Shown here piece by piece: positions 23,863-36,243 of a DNA stretch of 64,000 nucleotides. The translations under genes were made by a program, and so were the position numbers. The DNA is from Cinnamomum chago (taxonomy: Eukaryota; Streptophyta; Magnoliopsida; Laurales; Lauraceae): the NCBI GenBank assembly GCA_038049695.1, contig CP142460.1, forward strand, positions 39,427,501-39,491,500. Direction: 5' to 3'. Below the pieces are notes generated by a model, which did not search any database, was not told the DNA's origin, and worked only from the letters and a program-made list of their open reading frames with translations. Position 1 is the stretch's first letter. Each line of letters begins with the position of its first letter.

Positions 23863-25595
23863 AAAACCAAAATCAGCGTACACCGCAACATAATAGGAAT
23901 GCACAACAAGCTCCAAATAGGCCACAACATTGAGGGCAAATCTATGCGGTCAATAGAGCTAATGCAGAGGCAGCGGGAAATGTAGTGGAAGGTACACTTC
24001 TTGTTTATGGGATAAAAGCTAGGATTTTATTTGACCCTGGCTCTACACATTCATTCTTATCCCATGAATTTTCTAAGTTGATTGATATGCATGCTAGAGA
24101 ACTTGAGTTCATTTTGACTGTGGCAACCCCAGTAGGCAAACAAGTTATCTGTAAAACATATTACCCTAGTTGCACAGTTCAGATAGGAGAAGTGGTTTTA
24201 ACTGCAGATCTCATTCTATTAGAGATGTTTGGTTTTGATGTGATCCTAGGGATGGATTGGCTGGCAGGATACCATGCCACAATGGATTGTTTCCATAAGA
24301 CCCTGACTTTCAAGTTAGATGAGACACCAGCAGGGGTGTTGTTTCAAGGAGAGAGGAGGAGTCCTCGTACAGGGTTGGTCTTAGCATTGAAGGCTGATAG
24401 ATTATTGAGAAGTGGTTGTGAAACATATTTGGCGTTTATCACGGAGGATAAACGGTCCCAAGGGGTGGAGGAGATCCCAATTGTTTGGGAATTCCCGGAT
24501 GTTTTTCCGGAGGAGATTCCAGGCTTACCACCCATCAGAGAGATCGATTTATCTATTGAGTTGTTACCAGGGACCGCTCTGATATCTATTGCACCATATA
24601 AAATGGCTCCGACAGAATCGGGAGAGTTGAAGATACAATTGCGAGAATTGTTAGACAAAGATTTTGTGAGACCGAGTATTTCACCATGGGGAGCTCTAGC
24701 CTTGTTTGTCAAGAAGAATGATGGTTCGATGAGAATGTGTATAGATTACAGAAGATTGAATCAAGTGACCATCAAGAACAAGTATCCATTACCAAGAATA
24801 GATGAATTGTTTGATCAATTGCAAGGTGCATCATACTTTTCAAAGATTGATTTGAGATCCGGTTACCATCAGCTAAGAGTCAGAGAATCAGATGTGTTGA
24901 AAACAGCTTTCCGGACAAGATATGGCCACTATGAGTTCCTAGTGATGCCGTTTGGGTTGACTAATGCACCGGCAGTGTTCATGGCGTTAATGAACAAGAT
25001 ATTTGCACAGTGTCTGGATCAGTTTGTTGTAGTATTCATAGATGACATTTTGGTGTACTCCAAGACCAGAGAAGAGCATGAAGAGCATTTGAGGATAGCA
25101 TTGCAACTCTTGAGAGAGAATCAGCTATATGTAAAGCTCAACAAGTGTGAATTTTGGTTGGAGCAAGTAGCATTTTTGGGGAACATTATCTCCAAAGAAG
25201 GATTATCAGTGGATCCGTCCAAGATTGAGGCAGTTATGAGTTGGGAAAGACCGAAGAATGCATCAGAAATCAGAAGTTTTCTGGGTTTAGCAGGTTATTA
25301 CAGGAGGTTTGTGCAGGGATTCTCGTCGATTGCGTCATCTTTGACGAAGTTGACAAGGAAGAATGTGCCATATGTGTGGACAGATCAGTGTGAAGATAGT
25401 TTTCAAGAGCTAAAGAAGAGATTGACTACAGCACCAGTCCTTACTTTACCATCAGGAAGCGGCGGTTTTTACCATTTTTACCGATGCTTCAAATGTTGGA
25501 CTTGGTTGTGTGTTGATGCAAGAAGGAAAAGTGATTGCATATGGATCCTGACAGTTGAAAGATCACGAGAAGAACTATGCCACCCACGATCTTGA
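23863..25595 (+). pseudogene. Element B protease and reverse transcriptase
   Basis: The longest open frame of the window (536 residues from the ATG at 23985). Protease: [11 protein letters not shown] with the catalytic Asp at residue 17, and [10 protein letters not shown] about 70 residues later. Reverse transcriptase: [40 protein letters not shown], then the catalytic FIDDILVYS (25035-25046 encodes FIDD), [14 protein letters not shown] and [16 protein letters not shown] is complete and continuous here, unlike in element A. The frame is lost near 25470 in the RT-RNase H linker by a small insertion, so the last residues to 25595 are out of frame. The upstream gag linker carries a TGA at about 23930. 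Confidence 0.93.
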
Positions 25596-26487
25596 GTTAG
25601 CAGCGGTTGTTTTCGCATTGAAAATGTGGAGACATTACCTCTATGGAGAGAAGTTCGAAGTCCACTCCGACCACATAGCTTACAATATTTCTTTTTTCAG
25701 AAGGAATTGAACATGAGGCAGAGGAGATGGATGAAATATATCAAGGATTATGATTTTCCAATCAAGTTTCACCCGGGGAAAGCTAATGTAGTTGCCGATG
25801 CCTTGAGCAGAAAATCAGTAGGCTTGGCAAACCTAAGTGACACTTGTATTTTTGAACAATTTGAAGAATTGAGTATAGACCTACAGCCACTAAGGAAGGG
25901 TATTTTGTTAGCTAACATGACAGTGTCAGAGCCTTCTTTCATTCAGAAGATCAAGGATAGTCAGTTGCAAGATCCAGAGTTGGCCGAGATTTTAGAGCAT
26001 ATAGCAGACCGTCCCGATTTTCGTATTGTCGATGGAGTTTTGTACTACTGTGACCGTCTATGTGTACCAAATATTGAAGACTTGAGGAATGACATTATGA
26101 CCGAAGCTCACAGTACGAAGTATTCTATGCATTCAGGCTGCACGAAGATGTATCAGAATCTGAAGGGTAGATTTTGGAGGAACAACATGAAGAGATATTG
26201 CAGCGTTTGTCTCACGTTGCATGACTTGTCAGTTGATAAAAGCAGAACATCAGAGGCCTCCAGGATTATTACAACCGTTAGAGATATCAGAATGGAAATG
26301 GGAGCACATTACCATGGACTTTATTTCGGGACTACCGAGGACTAGCAAAGGCAACGATGCGATATGGGTCATTGTTGACCGTCTCACCAAGTCAGCTCAT
26401 TTCATTCCTATGAGAACAGGGAAGAAGATGCACATGTTACCTTTGGCAGAGTTGTTTGTCAACGAGATTGTCCGTCAACATGGGCAG
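25475..26487 (+). pseudogene. Element B RNase H and integrase N-terminus
   Basis: RNase H restarts in a new frame with YRCF/YTDAS-type sequence, a TGA after IAYGS (about 25551), [10 protein letters not shown], and HSDH followed by a 1-bp loss near 25674. From there 25674-26200 is open: QRRWMKYIKDYDF, NVVADALSRK, then the integrase zinc-binding region (TEAHSTKYSMHSG). A 2-bp loss near 26200 shifts the frame again. The last part (26221-26487) has the second CxxC half and the first catalytic Asp in HITMDFISGLP, and is cut by solo LTR D at NEIVRQHGQ. Confidence 0.85.
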
Positions 26488-28278
26488 TGTGAGAACCCGA
26501 CCCCTAATCTCTTGGATTAGTGTTGTTTTATTTGTGGATTAGTTCTTTTAGTGGGATTAGTAGTTGTTGGGTGGAGTTTGTGAGCTAGAATGAGTTTTCT
26601 TCTAGTTTTGGGCTTTTGAGTGCTTTGGTAGCTTGTGGGGCCCTTTGGGGGTTCCCTTTTCGGCTTTGCATTTTCTTGTGAGATTTTCCCGACTTGTTTC
26701 GTATTGTGTTTTTGGCCCGTTGCATTCATCTTGAGGAATTCTACAACTTTCATGTTGATCTCGTATCCATTTGAGAACCCAAAAACCCGATTTCTTGGCC
26801 TTGAGGGCAAAACAGTCTTTTCACACCAAATCTGTCCATTAATTTCGAAAATTTCAGAATTTTGCAAAATTAGACTTTTTGGAAAGTAGATTTTTCGCTG
26901 ATGAATTTTGTCTTCTTCGTCGTTTTCATCCGGGGCCCAGAAACTTGTGTTTTTCCCTTGAGAAGTTTAAGTGAGGTGGGGCCCACACCCACCCCTTTAT
27001 AAAATGGGTTCCTTCTCCTTCCTCTTCACCCATTTCCCTGCAACGGTTCCAGCAAGAGCTGGAACCACTCCTCTCTCAGCCACTCTCTCTCTCTCCTCTT
27101 TCCCTTGGCTTCTCTTGATTGTAAATGGAGATTTGATCTCCTCATCATCTTCCATACCTTCCAAGCTTTCCAAAGATGTTATTTTCATGGATTTTGAGCA
27201 AAGGCAACTTTTCTTTTCAAGCTCTTCTTCTTGGTTCAAGGCTTTAAAGGTTAGCATTTGGTTTCTTTCTTTTAATCTTTGTTTTCCCAAACCATTTGGA
27301 GTATTTTTATCTTCCATTCATGGATTTTCATTGAGGTTTGCAATGGATTGGATTTTCTAGGGTTTTCATGGGAATATTTGGGGGTTTTGGTGGGTTTGGA
27401 GCTAGAGACTTCTTTGAGGCTTTTGTGGAGTGATTTGTGCATCTTCTTAACCCAAGGCAAGTGGATGAATGGATGGTTTTAATGTTATCAAAGTTTTATG
27501 AGAAAACCCTAAGTTTTATTACTTGTTCTTGATCATTGAATACATGTTTGCACATATGCTTCTTGCCATATATATATTGATTTCGAAATTTGCACATCAA
27601 TGGTTGTTTCTCTCTTGTTAATTTCTTGGAAAGGTATGCTTTCATTTTGTCAAAGTTGCTCATATGGTCTTGAAAAGAATGGGGTTGGTTTCTCCACCCA
27701 TGTTTATGTTTACTAGCTTGTATGGATTGAAATAGAAGTTCATTTAAAGAGTTTGGCCAACTAATCTATTGTTTTGGAAATGGGATCAATGGTTTTTAAT
27801 TACCCCTTGATTATGGCAAATGGAGATTCTCCCCTTTGGTTTGGTTTTAAATGAGAAGAAAGGAGATGTTTAGTTAATTGTTTTCATTGGAGCTTTCAGG
27901 AGGAATGGGGTGGGCTAAGTCATTCAATGTTTTATAAACATTGGTAGAGTATTTATTATCCTTGTGATAGCCTATATGAATATTGTGAAATGGTTTCCTT
28001 CCCCTTTTTCTTTGCATTGGACTTGACATGGAAGTAGTGATGGATAGAACTCAAAAATGGGGATTTGGAGAAGTATAAAGAGATAATAGCTATGGGCTAA
28101 AGGTTGAGTGCGACACGGAATCCGATGGCCACGGACTTCGGGTCGCAACGCCACAAATGCTTCCGCAAAATATTCAGAATGTGTTGTCTTCACACACGCG
28201 GATCCTGGGAGAAGTAAAATATAATTATACCTTAATCCCATCTCCCGCCCCCGAGGTTCTGGTTTCGGGGGCGTGACA
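26488..28278 (+). mobile_element. Solo LTR D in element B integrase
   Basis: 1791 bp, from TGTGAGAACCCGACCCC to GGGGGCGTGACA, with a perfect TSD, GGCAG (26483-26487 and 28279-28283). Removing it restores the integrase frame across RQHGQ/PISITSDRGS. It shares both ends with LTR F but not the middle. A TATA-like TATAAAA is at 26998-27004. Confidence 0.92.
27045..27066 (+). repeat. Hairpin just downstream of LTR D TATA box
   Basis: GGTTCCAGC-AAGA-GCTGGAACC: perfect 9-bp arms and a 4-nt loop, about 45 bp after the TATA box, so probably at the 5' end of the transcript. Confidence 0.7.
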
Positions 28279-28283
28279 GGCAG

Positions 28284-28678
28284 CCAATTTCTATCACATC
28301 TGACAGAGGCAGTAGATTCGTCTCGAGGTTCTGGAAGACATTGCATGAGTCTATGGGTACGAAACTACAGTTTAGCACGGCTTATCACCCGCAGACAGAT
28401 GGTCAATCAGAGAGGACTATTAAAACTCTTGAGGATATGCTCCGTGCTTGTGTGTTAGACTTTAAGACTCAATGGAATGAGACTATACCATTGTGTGAGT
28501 TTGCTTACAACAACAGTTACCACTCGAGCATTGGGATGGCACCTTTTGAGGCTTTGTATGGCAGAAGGTGTAGGACACCTGTTTGTTAGGAAGACGTCGG
28601 AATTTGCAGTTTCCATGGACCGACTACAGTAATTGAAACCAGCGATAAAGTGAAATTGATCCAAGAACTTCTGAAAGT
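28284..28678 (+). pseudogene. Element B integrase core, middle part
   Basis: This continues the frame broken by LTR D. The second catalytic Asp is in ITSDRGSRFVS and the glutamate in HPQTDGQSERTIKTLED. CEFAYNNSYHSS and APFEALYGRRCRTPVC follow, then a TAG where tryptophan is expected (about 28587). The frame is disturbed after that. TSDKVKLIQE leads to the Copia element E insertion at AAAGT (28674-28678), and the C-terminal part resumes at 40642. Confidence 0.88.
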
Positions 28679-29710
28679 TGTTAGATTTTATGGTCTCAAT
28701 ACCAGTATATGATGAATAGATTGATTAATTTCTTTATTTATCAATATAATCATGCTTTCCTTTCATGAGATGAATGGTGATTTATTACTTCATGCACATG
28801 ACCAATATATATGACATAATGGTTCATGAGATGAACCGGGTTCCATTAGTATATTAGATGTGATATATGTATATGGATGAGATCCACATACGGGAGATAT
28901 GTGTCACAAATCTTATACTTAAAATATCTTCACAACCAGTGATGAGATTGGGCATCTTATCTGATAAGGTTGCAGTACTTTGATCACTATGAGATAGTAT
29001 GATTTATCTCGATCATCAGAATGTAAGATTCTGGATCATAGTGCTGGTACACTGGATGTATTGAAGGACCATGAGAAGCACCTTATCAAATATTGTCTAG
29101 ATTTAAGGATTGCTCTCATAATTCCCTAGCAATAGGCTTTCAATCCTGAGACATTGATGAACTCAAGTTTCTGTCTATTCATTTGCTTTGAGTCACCAAT
29201 GAGTGAGGCCAACTGTAGGTCAACACCTCGGTGTCTTGGGTACATGGTAGTAGGACTGTGGGAACATGCAATGATCAAGATGGAATCTATCTACATTATC
29301 CCCTTGTGCCAATTAATTGATTTATCATTGGTAAGTGCGCACCCATTCCAATTAAGAGTTAATTGGATCGGTACCAAATGATTACTATAATTAATTGGGG
29401 CTCAAAGATAATAAGATGTGGATCTAATATTGGATGAGACAGATTTATTCCAATTGATCCATGGATAATGATGGAGGGGCCTACTTGTGGTACTGTGGAA
29501 GTTTAGGGTCTTCATTGAAATATATTCCTAAGACTGGAGTGCAGTTGCATTTATATAGTGGAGTTATTTGCAATTAACTGTGGGCCCGGATTGCACATGA
29601 GATGTGGGGTCGCGTGTCCCAGTTGGAGCCAGCTTTCTAAGGAATCCCTAGTGGTCCCCACGCTAGCCCAATATATTAGAAATATACTAATTCTACTTGA
29701 ACTCTAAAAG

Positions 29711-32513
29711 TGTCGCGACCCCGGAATGGACCCCGGGCCCGCGACGCAGTTGATGATTACTGATTACTACTACTATTGAAGATTTTGTTTTCCCACAGGT
29801 TCCCGCGGTGAGGATTCCCAAAGACACGCGGAATCTGACTCATACGATCAAGTTTGCGGAAGCGTGTAGCAAAACACACCAAGATAAGCACCAATAAGAT
29901 ATTTAAGTGCTATCACAATAATATACAAGACATAGTATCAAAGAAGAAGTTAACATGGCATTCCCATTAATATTCAAGTCATGAGACTGATCGAAAGTAA
30001 GTTAAGTTTTGTTACAATTCCCTAAGAAGCCAACAGAGGCTAATACACTTCTCAAAACAATCAAAATGAAACCCCAACGAAAAGGTGACGAGACTCAAGA
30101 ACCCGCCCGACGTCTAAATGACATCGTCGGGCTGCCACTCTCTCACAGGGGTTGGCTCACAAGCCTCCTCCTGACGCTCCTCCTCAAAGGTAACGTCTCC
30201 TGCACCTGGGCACCAACAAACAAGGGTCAAACACGACGGTTTGGCAGGTAATCAATGTAGGCATGAACATGAACAATAACATTTAGAGAAAACATGTAAG
30301 CAAATCTTTGGTATGAAGTACTATCAAAGTTGAGATACTTTTTCAAGAATACGAACAAAGCTGAGATACAAAAACAAACTAGCATGAGTACATAATATAT
30401 CATGAATAGTTACAATCCACAAGGAGCCCATCCTTTCTCTATCATTTATAAAATGAAAAGAGCAAGCACGCACGACAAGCACGATATACATAATATAAGC
30501 ACGACACGATTTCCCACAAAGACGGGAAAAACCGGCCGCGGAACCGGACACGCACGATGTGTAATAAATACACGACTAGTCTGCAAACAGTCCACATGTT
30601 TAAAGATCCCCAGACAGTGGATCAAACTGAAAGGGCAGTCTAAGCTCAGTGGTGTTTACTTAATTCATGAATGCACAAAACACGCGAGATATTATCAAAA
30701 CTTGTCGGGATAAAAAGGGGGAAGTCACTTATCAAAACACGACGAACACGACTAGCAAGGGGCATAATAAATATGCATAACACGCTTAGGAAGTGATCCC
30801 CTTTTTCTTGAAACAAACCTTCAAAGCAAGCTTATACTTCGAAATCCCAAAACTAGTACAAGAGGGTACTTATCGTACCAAAATGGAATTCAAACACGAA
30901 ATCTGACAAGCATGTGTTAAGGCTACTAATTGACCTTTGTGTAATTACGACTCCAAATGTCGGTATATATACGAATTGGTGTCCCCGAAGTTGGGTTACA
31001 TTTCGAAATCCCATTTACACAATGTCAAGTCAAAACCCTTAACATAGTCTAGTTTTCAACCTTCAAGAAAATACACAATGGAAATAGTTCTACTCCTTGA
31101 GTCCGGCAGGTTCGCTCGAGCGAACTTCGTAAGGTTAAGACACTTCGCTCGAGCGGACCTGATAAGGCGTTGACACTTCGCTCGAGCGAGATGGTAGCTC
31201 GAGCGAATATAAGGTGCGCTCGAACGGCCAGCTCTCTGTCTGCGCTCGGACCAAACAGAAGCTTGGTCGCTCGAGCGGACCCAGGGGTCGCTCGAACGAA
31301 CAAGCTGCTGCTTGCTCGTTGAGTGCAGAAGCTTCCTTCCTCTTTCACAACTTTTGCTACATTTCTCTCCTTCTTCTCATCAATCAATCACATATCCTCC
31401 CTTGAGCCTCCATGCTCACCAAGGGTTCATTTCTCACAATATCAAGCATCAAACCAAATAAAACATATCCATGAAGCTTGTAAACAAATTTTATGCACAA
31501 TTTCTAAAAATAACAATGAAATCAAATACACATGCATCATTCCTATAGAGATCACTTGCCTTGCCCAAATGCTAAAATACTTCTCCAAGCACTTTACTCA
31601 AGCTATCCAACACTACAAGAAAACCCAAGAGCAAACCATACAAAACTCAACAAAATGGAACAAAGAACCCATTTTTAACAAAAAGGGCTTGAATACTTGA
31701 AAAACATGATCTTTAAGGAACCAAATGACTTCATGAAACACAAGGATTGAAGCTCTCACCTAACAATAGCCAAACAAGAAGAGATGAAGAAGATGAAGAG
31801 CTTGTCTCACAAGAACCCCAAGAGATTTGTATGGATGGAAAACTTGCAAGGAGAAGAGAAAGATGATGGTCTTGAAATCTTCTTTGGAGATCTATAGCTG
31901 GAGCATGCAAGAGAATGAAGTGGAAGAGAAAAAGGGTTTCCTTGCCCTAGCTTAAGAGATTGCAGAGATTTGGGGGAAATGAATGGAATGAGAGGGAGAA
32001 GAGGCTTAAGTGGGGACAATGGGTCCCATCTAGCTGAATCTTGAAGTGGTCAAAACACGATCTTGTGAGCCTCAGATGACTTCGACGAAGAAGGATAAAA
32101 CGATCGTCGAAATATCTAGTTTCCAAAAAGTATATTTTTGACATGGTTTTGGGATCTCGAAAATTGTGTCCAGATTTGTGCAAGAAAGACAATTTTACCC
32201 TCTTTGGGACAAAACATGGGTTTTTGGGCTTCAAGCACAACTGGGCTTAAAAACGAAAGTTGTAGCACATAGAAAAATCATTCAAATGAAATCAAAATCA
32301 CACTCACACGGAAATCAATACGATCTTCCCAAGCTCACACGTGCACTCAGGCCTTCCTGAGTGTGTCTAATAAATACTAAACGTTCTCAAAATCCCCAAA
32401 GCTATGTCCAAGACTAAACTAATCATTTCTAACCCAACAACAACTAGACCCACTTAGGACTAAACACATACTAATCGCACACTAATCAACTTGGTCTGGG
32501 TCGGGGTCTAACA
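29711..32513 (-). mobile_element. Solo LTR G (A family) in element E 5' LTR
   Basis: 2803 bp, plus strand TGTCGCGACCCC...GGGGTCTAACA, with a perfect TSD, AAAAG (29706-29710 and 32514-32518). Orientation is minus. The conserved G-box and inverted repeat lie at 32338-32363. This is the deepest nesting level, with J and F: host DNA, A, B, E, G. Confidence 0.93.
31110..31277. repeat. CGCTCGAGCG palindrome cluster in solo LTR G
   Basis: Palindromes lie at 31110-31125 (GTTCGCTCGAGCGAAC), 31146-31155, 31179-31188 and 31268-31277, with degenerate copies at about 31196-31220 and 31288-31305. This position holds CGGCTAGCCG copies in the other A-family LTRs. Confidence 0.87.
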
Positions 32514-33258
32514 AAAAGGAAGGTTACTATTTCTATTTGAAGTGAGACTTCCAATAGTGGTAATGGTAAGCTACTAATTAATAATGGAAGTAAGACTTCT
32601 ATTTTAATTAGAAAGGAGAAAGTTACTAATAGTTGTGGAAGTAAGACTTCTATGGCAATTAGTAAGGGATATGTTTACTAATTTGTAATGGGAGTTAAAC
32701 TTCTATTTCAAATAGGAAAAGAGGAGTTATGGAGGGCTATAAATAGAGGAATACTCCTCTCAAATTCGTGTATAATTAATAGAGAACTTTTCAGCCCCTT
32801 GTGCAAGAGTTGTACAAGTCTTCTTCCTCTCAAAGTTCCCCTCTCTTTCACCTTTGGTTCCTTAGAGTTACTAGTAGGGTTTTCTCTCGAGGATTCCACC
32901 ATCTTCTTGAAAAAAGAGATCTAATACGGGATATAGCGTTGGAAGATCAAAAGGAGTTGAAGATTCTGATTTGGATTGTGAAGTTGTTCATCACCAAAGT
33001 AAAGAAATCAAATCCTCCATTAGAGCACAACAGAGCTCCAAAGGTATATCTACATCCTTGTATGTTGTGGATTTCGAGATTGCATGTTTATGTGCTTATT
33101 TCTATCTTCTAGATAGTGTTTGTCGCTGTACATGGCTATGAGATTGAGGGAATTGCATCCTGGATTGGGTTTGTTGTATTTTAAACAATTGATCCCTGCA
33201 TTAAGTGGGTCAAAAGTTTTTGAAACCTGTCTGGAAGGCCCACCTATATTCCAACAAT

Positions 33259-33270
33259 TGGTATCAGAGC
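33259..33270 (+). other. Element E primer-binding site
   Basis: TGGTATCAGAGC lies 2 nt after the 5' LTR and is complementary to initiator tRNA-Met. Confidence 0.9.
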
Positions 33271-34985
33271 CTAACCTCATCTCTAATCATGTTAGACCAG
33301 CAAGCTTGCTCTGATCTTTGCATGAGATGTGAAGAAGATGAAGCAAGGGCTATGTAAGGATCAATTTAATGGATTTGCTTGGTTTGATAGTAAATTCATG
33401 TTTGGATAGTCACAAAAGGTTTTAATAATGATGGAAGGATCATAGGAAGCCATTGGGACACTTTAGAAGTGATTTGGAGAAGAGCAAACACGAAACAGAA
33501 AACCCAAGTTGCAGAAATTCGTCAGCCGGGTCGACCTCCCCCCGTGCCCGGGTCGACCTGGTGACTGCAGGCTGGTCGACCTGCCCCTCCTGGCAGGTCG
33601 ACCCGGCCTTCTGTGCAGAATTCTGCAGAATTTTTTTTTTCAAGTTTCGGGTCTATTTATGCTTCCTATTTTTCCAGCATTGTTTGGCAGCCTATTTTGT
33701 GATTTGTATGGTTGTATAAGATACTAACTTGCAGATGATCATGTCCTCTCCATATGGCCCACAAGTCTTTTGCTTTCTTTTATGGTGATTGGTTTATTTA
33801 AGGCTAATTGTAAAGGGCGTCATGGTTTCCTTGGTTTCCCGTGAAAGGGCAAGGCATGATGAATTTCCCTATAGCCCTTTTAATTCCAGTTATAGATTAC
33901 CATGTAAGTCTCATATATGAGGCATAGGAATTTATGTAATTTTTCTAAATTTGTAAATTCTGGCGATGTCCTAGACGAAGAAGGAAAGCGATGTTGGACT
34001 CCTAATCAAAGAGTTTGAAGATTACCAAAAGAGTTCTGGAGTTTCCCAAAGAGTTTGAGGAATTCCAAATTTTTGGAAAGTCTAGAAGTCCAAGAAGTCT
34101 ATTCCGCTTGGGCCATGTGGAGGAGAGGACTAGTTTCTATTTTTGCAATTTCTATTTATGGATGCATGCTTAAATTAGAATTTTTCCAGATCTGATCCAA
34201 ACATAGCAAGTAACTAAAATTGGTCAAATCAAATTAATTTTTGGAAAGAGTTCTAATTAGTGTTGATGGCCCATGAGATGGACACATTGGTAACTCTAAT
34301 TTAGAAAACTGGATTTTCCTTAAAATAACTTGACTTGGAACCAATCTTAGATCATATCATAAGATGATTTGATGTATACATGTGGGTCCTAATACCTAAT
34401 AAAGAAATCCTCAATTCTAAAATATTAAGTGGGAGCGGGGCATTTATATTTAGAAATCTCCATGGTTTTCCACCATAGGTCCATTGTAAGGAAAGTATTA
34501 GCCTCGCGCCATCTCGAGTATGGCCATTCCCCACGGAGGGCTTTTACTTGTCTGGCTACTAGATATGGATCTCCTATGGATAGTGTTGGTGAGACGGGGC
34601 GGGGGCTCACTCCCCAAGGAGGAGCTGCTCGCAACGGTTGTCATGCAATGCTAGTTGGTGGGTCACACTTAACTAAAATAATGATGTAGTATCCCCAAAG
34701 ATTTGCCTCATTTATTTTAGAAACCAAAGTTAATCGGGAGTCATTGATTATTTGGTATGAGATACCTAGATAATAATGAATGAAGGGGATCATGGAAAGT
34801 TAGTCTTAATCCTAATTTTGACCAACTTTGATCCGCACCAATCTAGGTGGTATTCGCACTTCCCAAGGAGGCATACCCCGGGGATTGGGATTCCGATTTA
34901 TTCTGAATTTAATGGTTATGAGGATTCCATATAAATTTGGTAGAATACTAAACCCTAATGTCATTTAAATTCATTAATTGAATGT
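33271..34985 (+). other. Element E long untranslated leader
   Basis: About 1.7 kb between PBS and gag with no supported coding region. The same leader is present in element H (61830-63542) with high similarity. It carries the GGTCGACC cluster at 33529-33603. Its last part (34430-34650) includes GTAAGGAAAGTATTAGCCTCGC-like sequence that is conserved in H at 63050-63220. Confidence 0.75.
33529..33603. repeat. Four GGTCGACC palindromes in element E leader
   Basis: Copies lie at 33529-33536, 33551-33558, 33574-33581 and 33596-33603, spaced 22-23 bp apart, close to two helical turns. The core is shared with the K-family LTRs although E belongs to another family. Confidence 0.85.
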
Positions 34986-35822
34986 ATGGTTATGTGCTAC
35001 AGTATTTCAAGCATGAATTCAAATACTTTCAATCCACTTGCGACCATCCTCAACCAGAATAAGTTGATGGAACCCAACTTTATAGACTGGAAAAGGACCC
35101 TGGATATTATCCTGACAGCTTCAGGATGTAGATATGTCCTTACCATACCCTCCCTTCCTGAGCCTGAGCTTCATGCACCTCAGTATGAAAAGGACCTTTA
35201 CACCGAATGGACAAAAGACAATGAGGTAGCCAGATGTTTTATACAGGCATCCATGTCTAGTGTTTTACAACACCAACATCAATCCTATAAGTTAGCATAC
35301 GATATTATATCGAACTTAAAGTAGATGTTTGCGGACCAGGTTAAAACCTGCTAGGCAAGCTGCTATGAAGGTGCTGATAAACACTAAGATGACTGAGGGA
35401 ACCCTAGTACAAAAACATTTGTTGAAAATGAGTCTCGCACTAAATGAGTTAGATGTACTGGGTGTTACGATTGATAAAGAATCGCAGATCGACATGATCC
35501 TTCAATCACTACCCGGATTCTTTCAATCATTTCGAGATCAATTATAATAAATTGGAAATGACTATAGCTGAGCTGTCTCGCCAGCTGGTAGTGACTGAGG
35601 AAATCATGAAGAAAGAGAAAAATTCCCTCATGACAGAAAAGTCATTTGCTAGGACGAAGCCGAAAGGCAAAGACCGAGATAGCAAGAAGAAATCAGTCAT
35701 CAAGGGTCCTAAGGTGGAGAATGGTTCTACTTATAGTATGGCCAAGGCTAAGGGAACGGGAGTAAAAGGAAAGTGTTTCCATTGTGGTAAGACAGGACAT
35801 TGGAAAAGGAGTTGTCCATAAT
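34986..35822 (+). pseudogene. Element E gag
   Basis: Copia gag. The likely start is the ATG at 35013 (MNSNTFNPLA), with an in-frame ATG 27 nt upstream (34986) also kept in element H. The first part (to 35324) has LDIILTASGCRYVL and WTKDNEVARCFIQASM, then a TAG where H has GAG. Frame changes near 35330 and 35550 follow. The end has a basic K-rich segment and a CCHC zinc knuckle, CFHCGKTGHWKRSC, at about 35777-35818. It then meets TAA at 35820-35822, where CAA (glutamine) is expected. Confidence 0.87.
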
Positions 35823-36243
35823 ATCTGTCTAAAAAGCAGACCTCAGGTATGATTGAGTCACTTATTTCTGAAGTTAGTTTTACAACTGGTACTTCAGAAT
35901 CTTGGTGTATGGACTCCAGGGCAACTGATCGCATATGTAATTCGTTGCAGGGGTTCAGGGAAACCAGGAGGTTCAGTGACGGAGAAATCATTGACAACCT
36001 AGGATCTGATGCTAAGGTAGAGGATGTTTCAGTGGGAGTTATTACATTACGTTTTACAAATGATAAATTGATTTTGTCAGACACGTTATATGTATCGTCT
36101 TTAAGGCGGAATTCAATTTCAGTTTTTAGTATGGTGAATAAGAGTTATTCTATTACTCTTGGTACTGAAATTGTCATAAAGAGATACGGTATTTTTATGT
36201 ATTCTGACAAGGTAATCAATGGAATTTATTTCTTAATCCCACA
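35823..36243 (+). pseudogene. Element E protease
   Basis: Copia aspartic protease: the active-site stretch reads SWCMDSRATDRIC, where the family has D-S-G-A-T-D-H. The catalytic glycine is thus arginine and the following histidine is arginine, so it should be inactive. LILSDTLYVSSLRRNSISV, the second conserved segment, follows. The frame ends near 36289, and the integrase region overlaps it in another frame from 36244. Confidence 0.8.

Larger units (their letters stand above)
28679..33256 (+). repeat. Element E 5' LTR, split by solo LTR G
   Basis: Two parts, 28679-29710 and 32519-33256 (1770 bp together), from TGTTAGATTTTATGG to TTCCAACA. A TATA box, TATAAATA, is at 32738-32745. The intact 3' LTR reads ACTCTAAAAGGAAGG straight across the insertion point. 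Confidence 0.93.

Noticed and set aside
26997-27460. Open frames around 27000-27460 as a small host gene
   Set aside because: They lie inside solo LTR D, overlap on both strands and have low-complexity S/F-rich products.
19619-33270. TGGTATCAGAGC motifs as tRNA genes
   Set aside because: They are primer-binding sites next to LTR ends. No cloverleaf or tRNA promoter boxes surround them.
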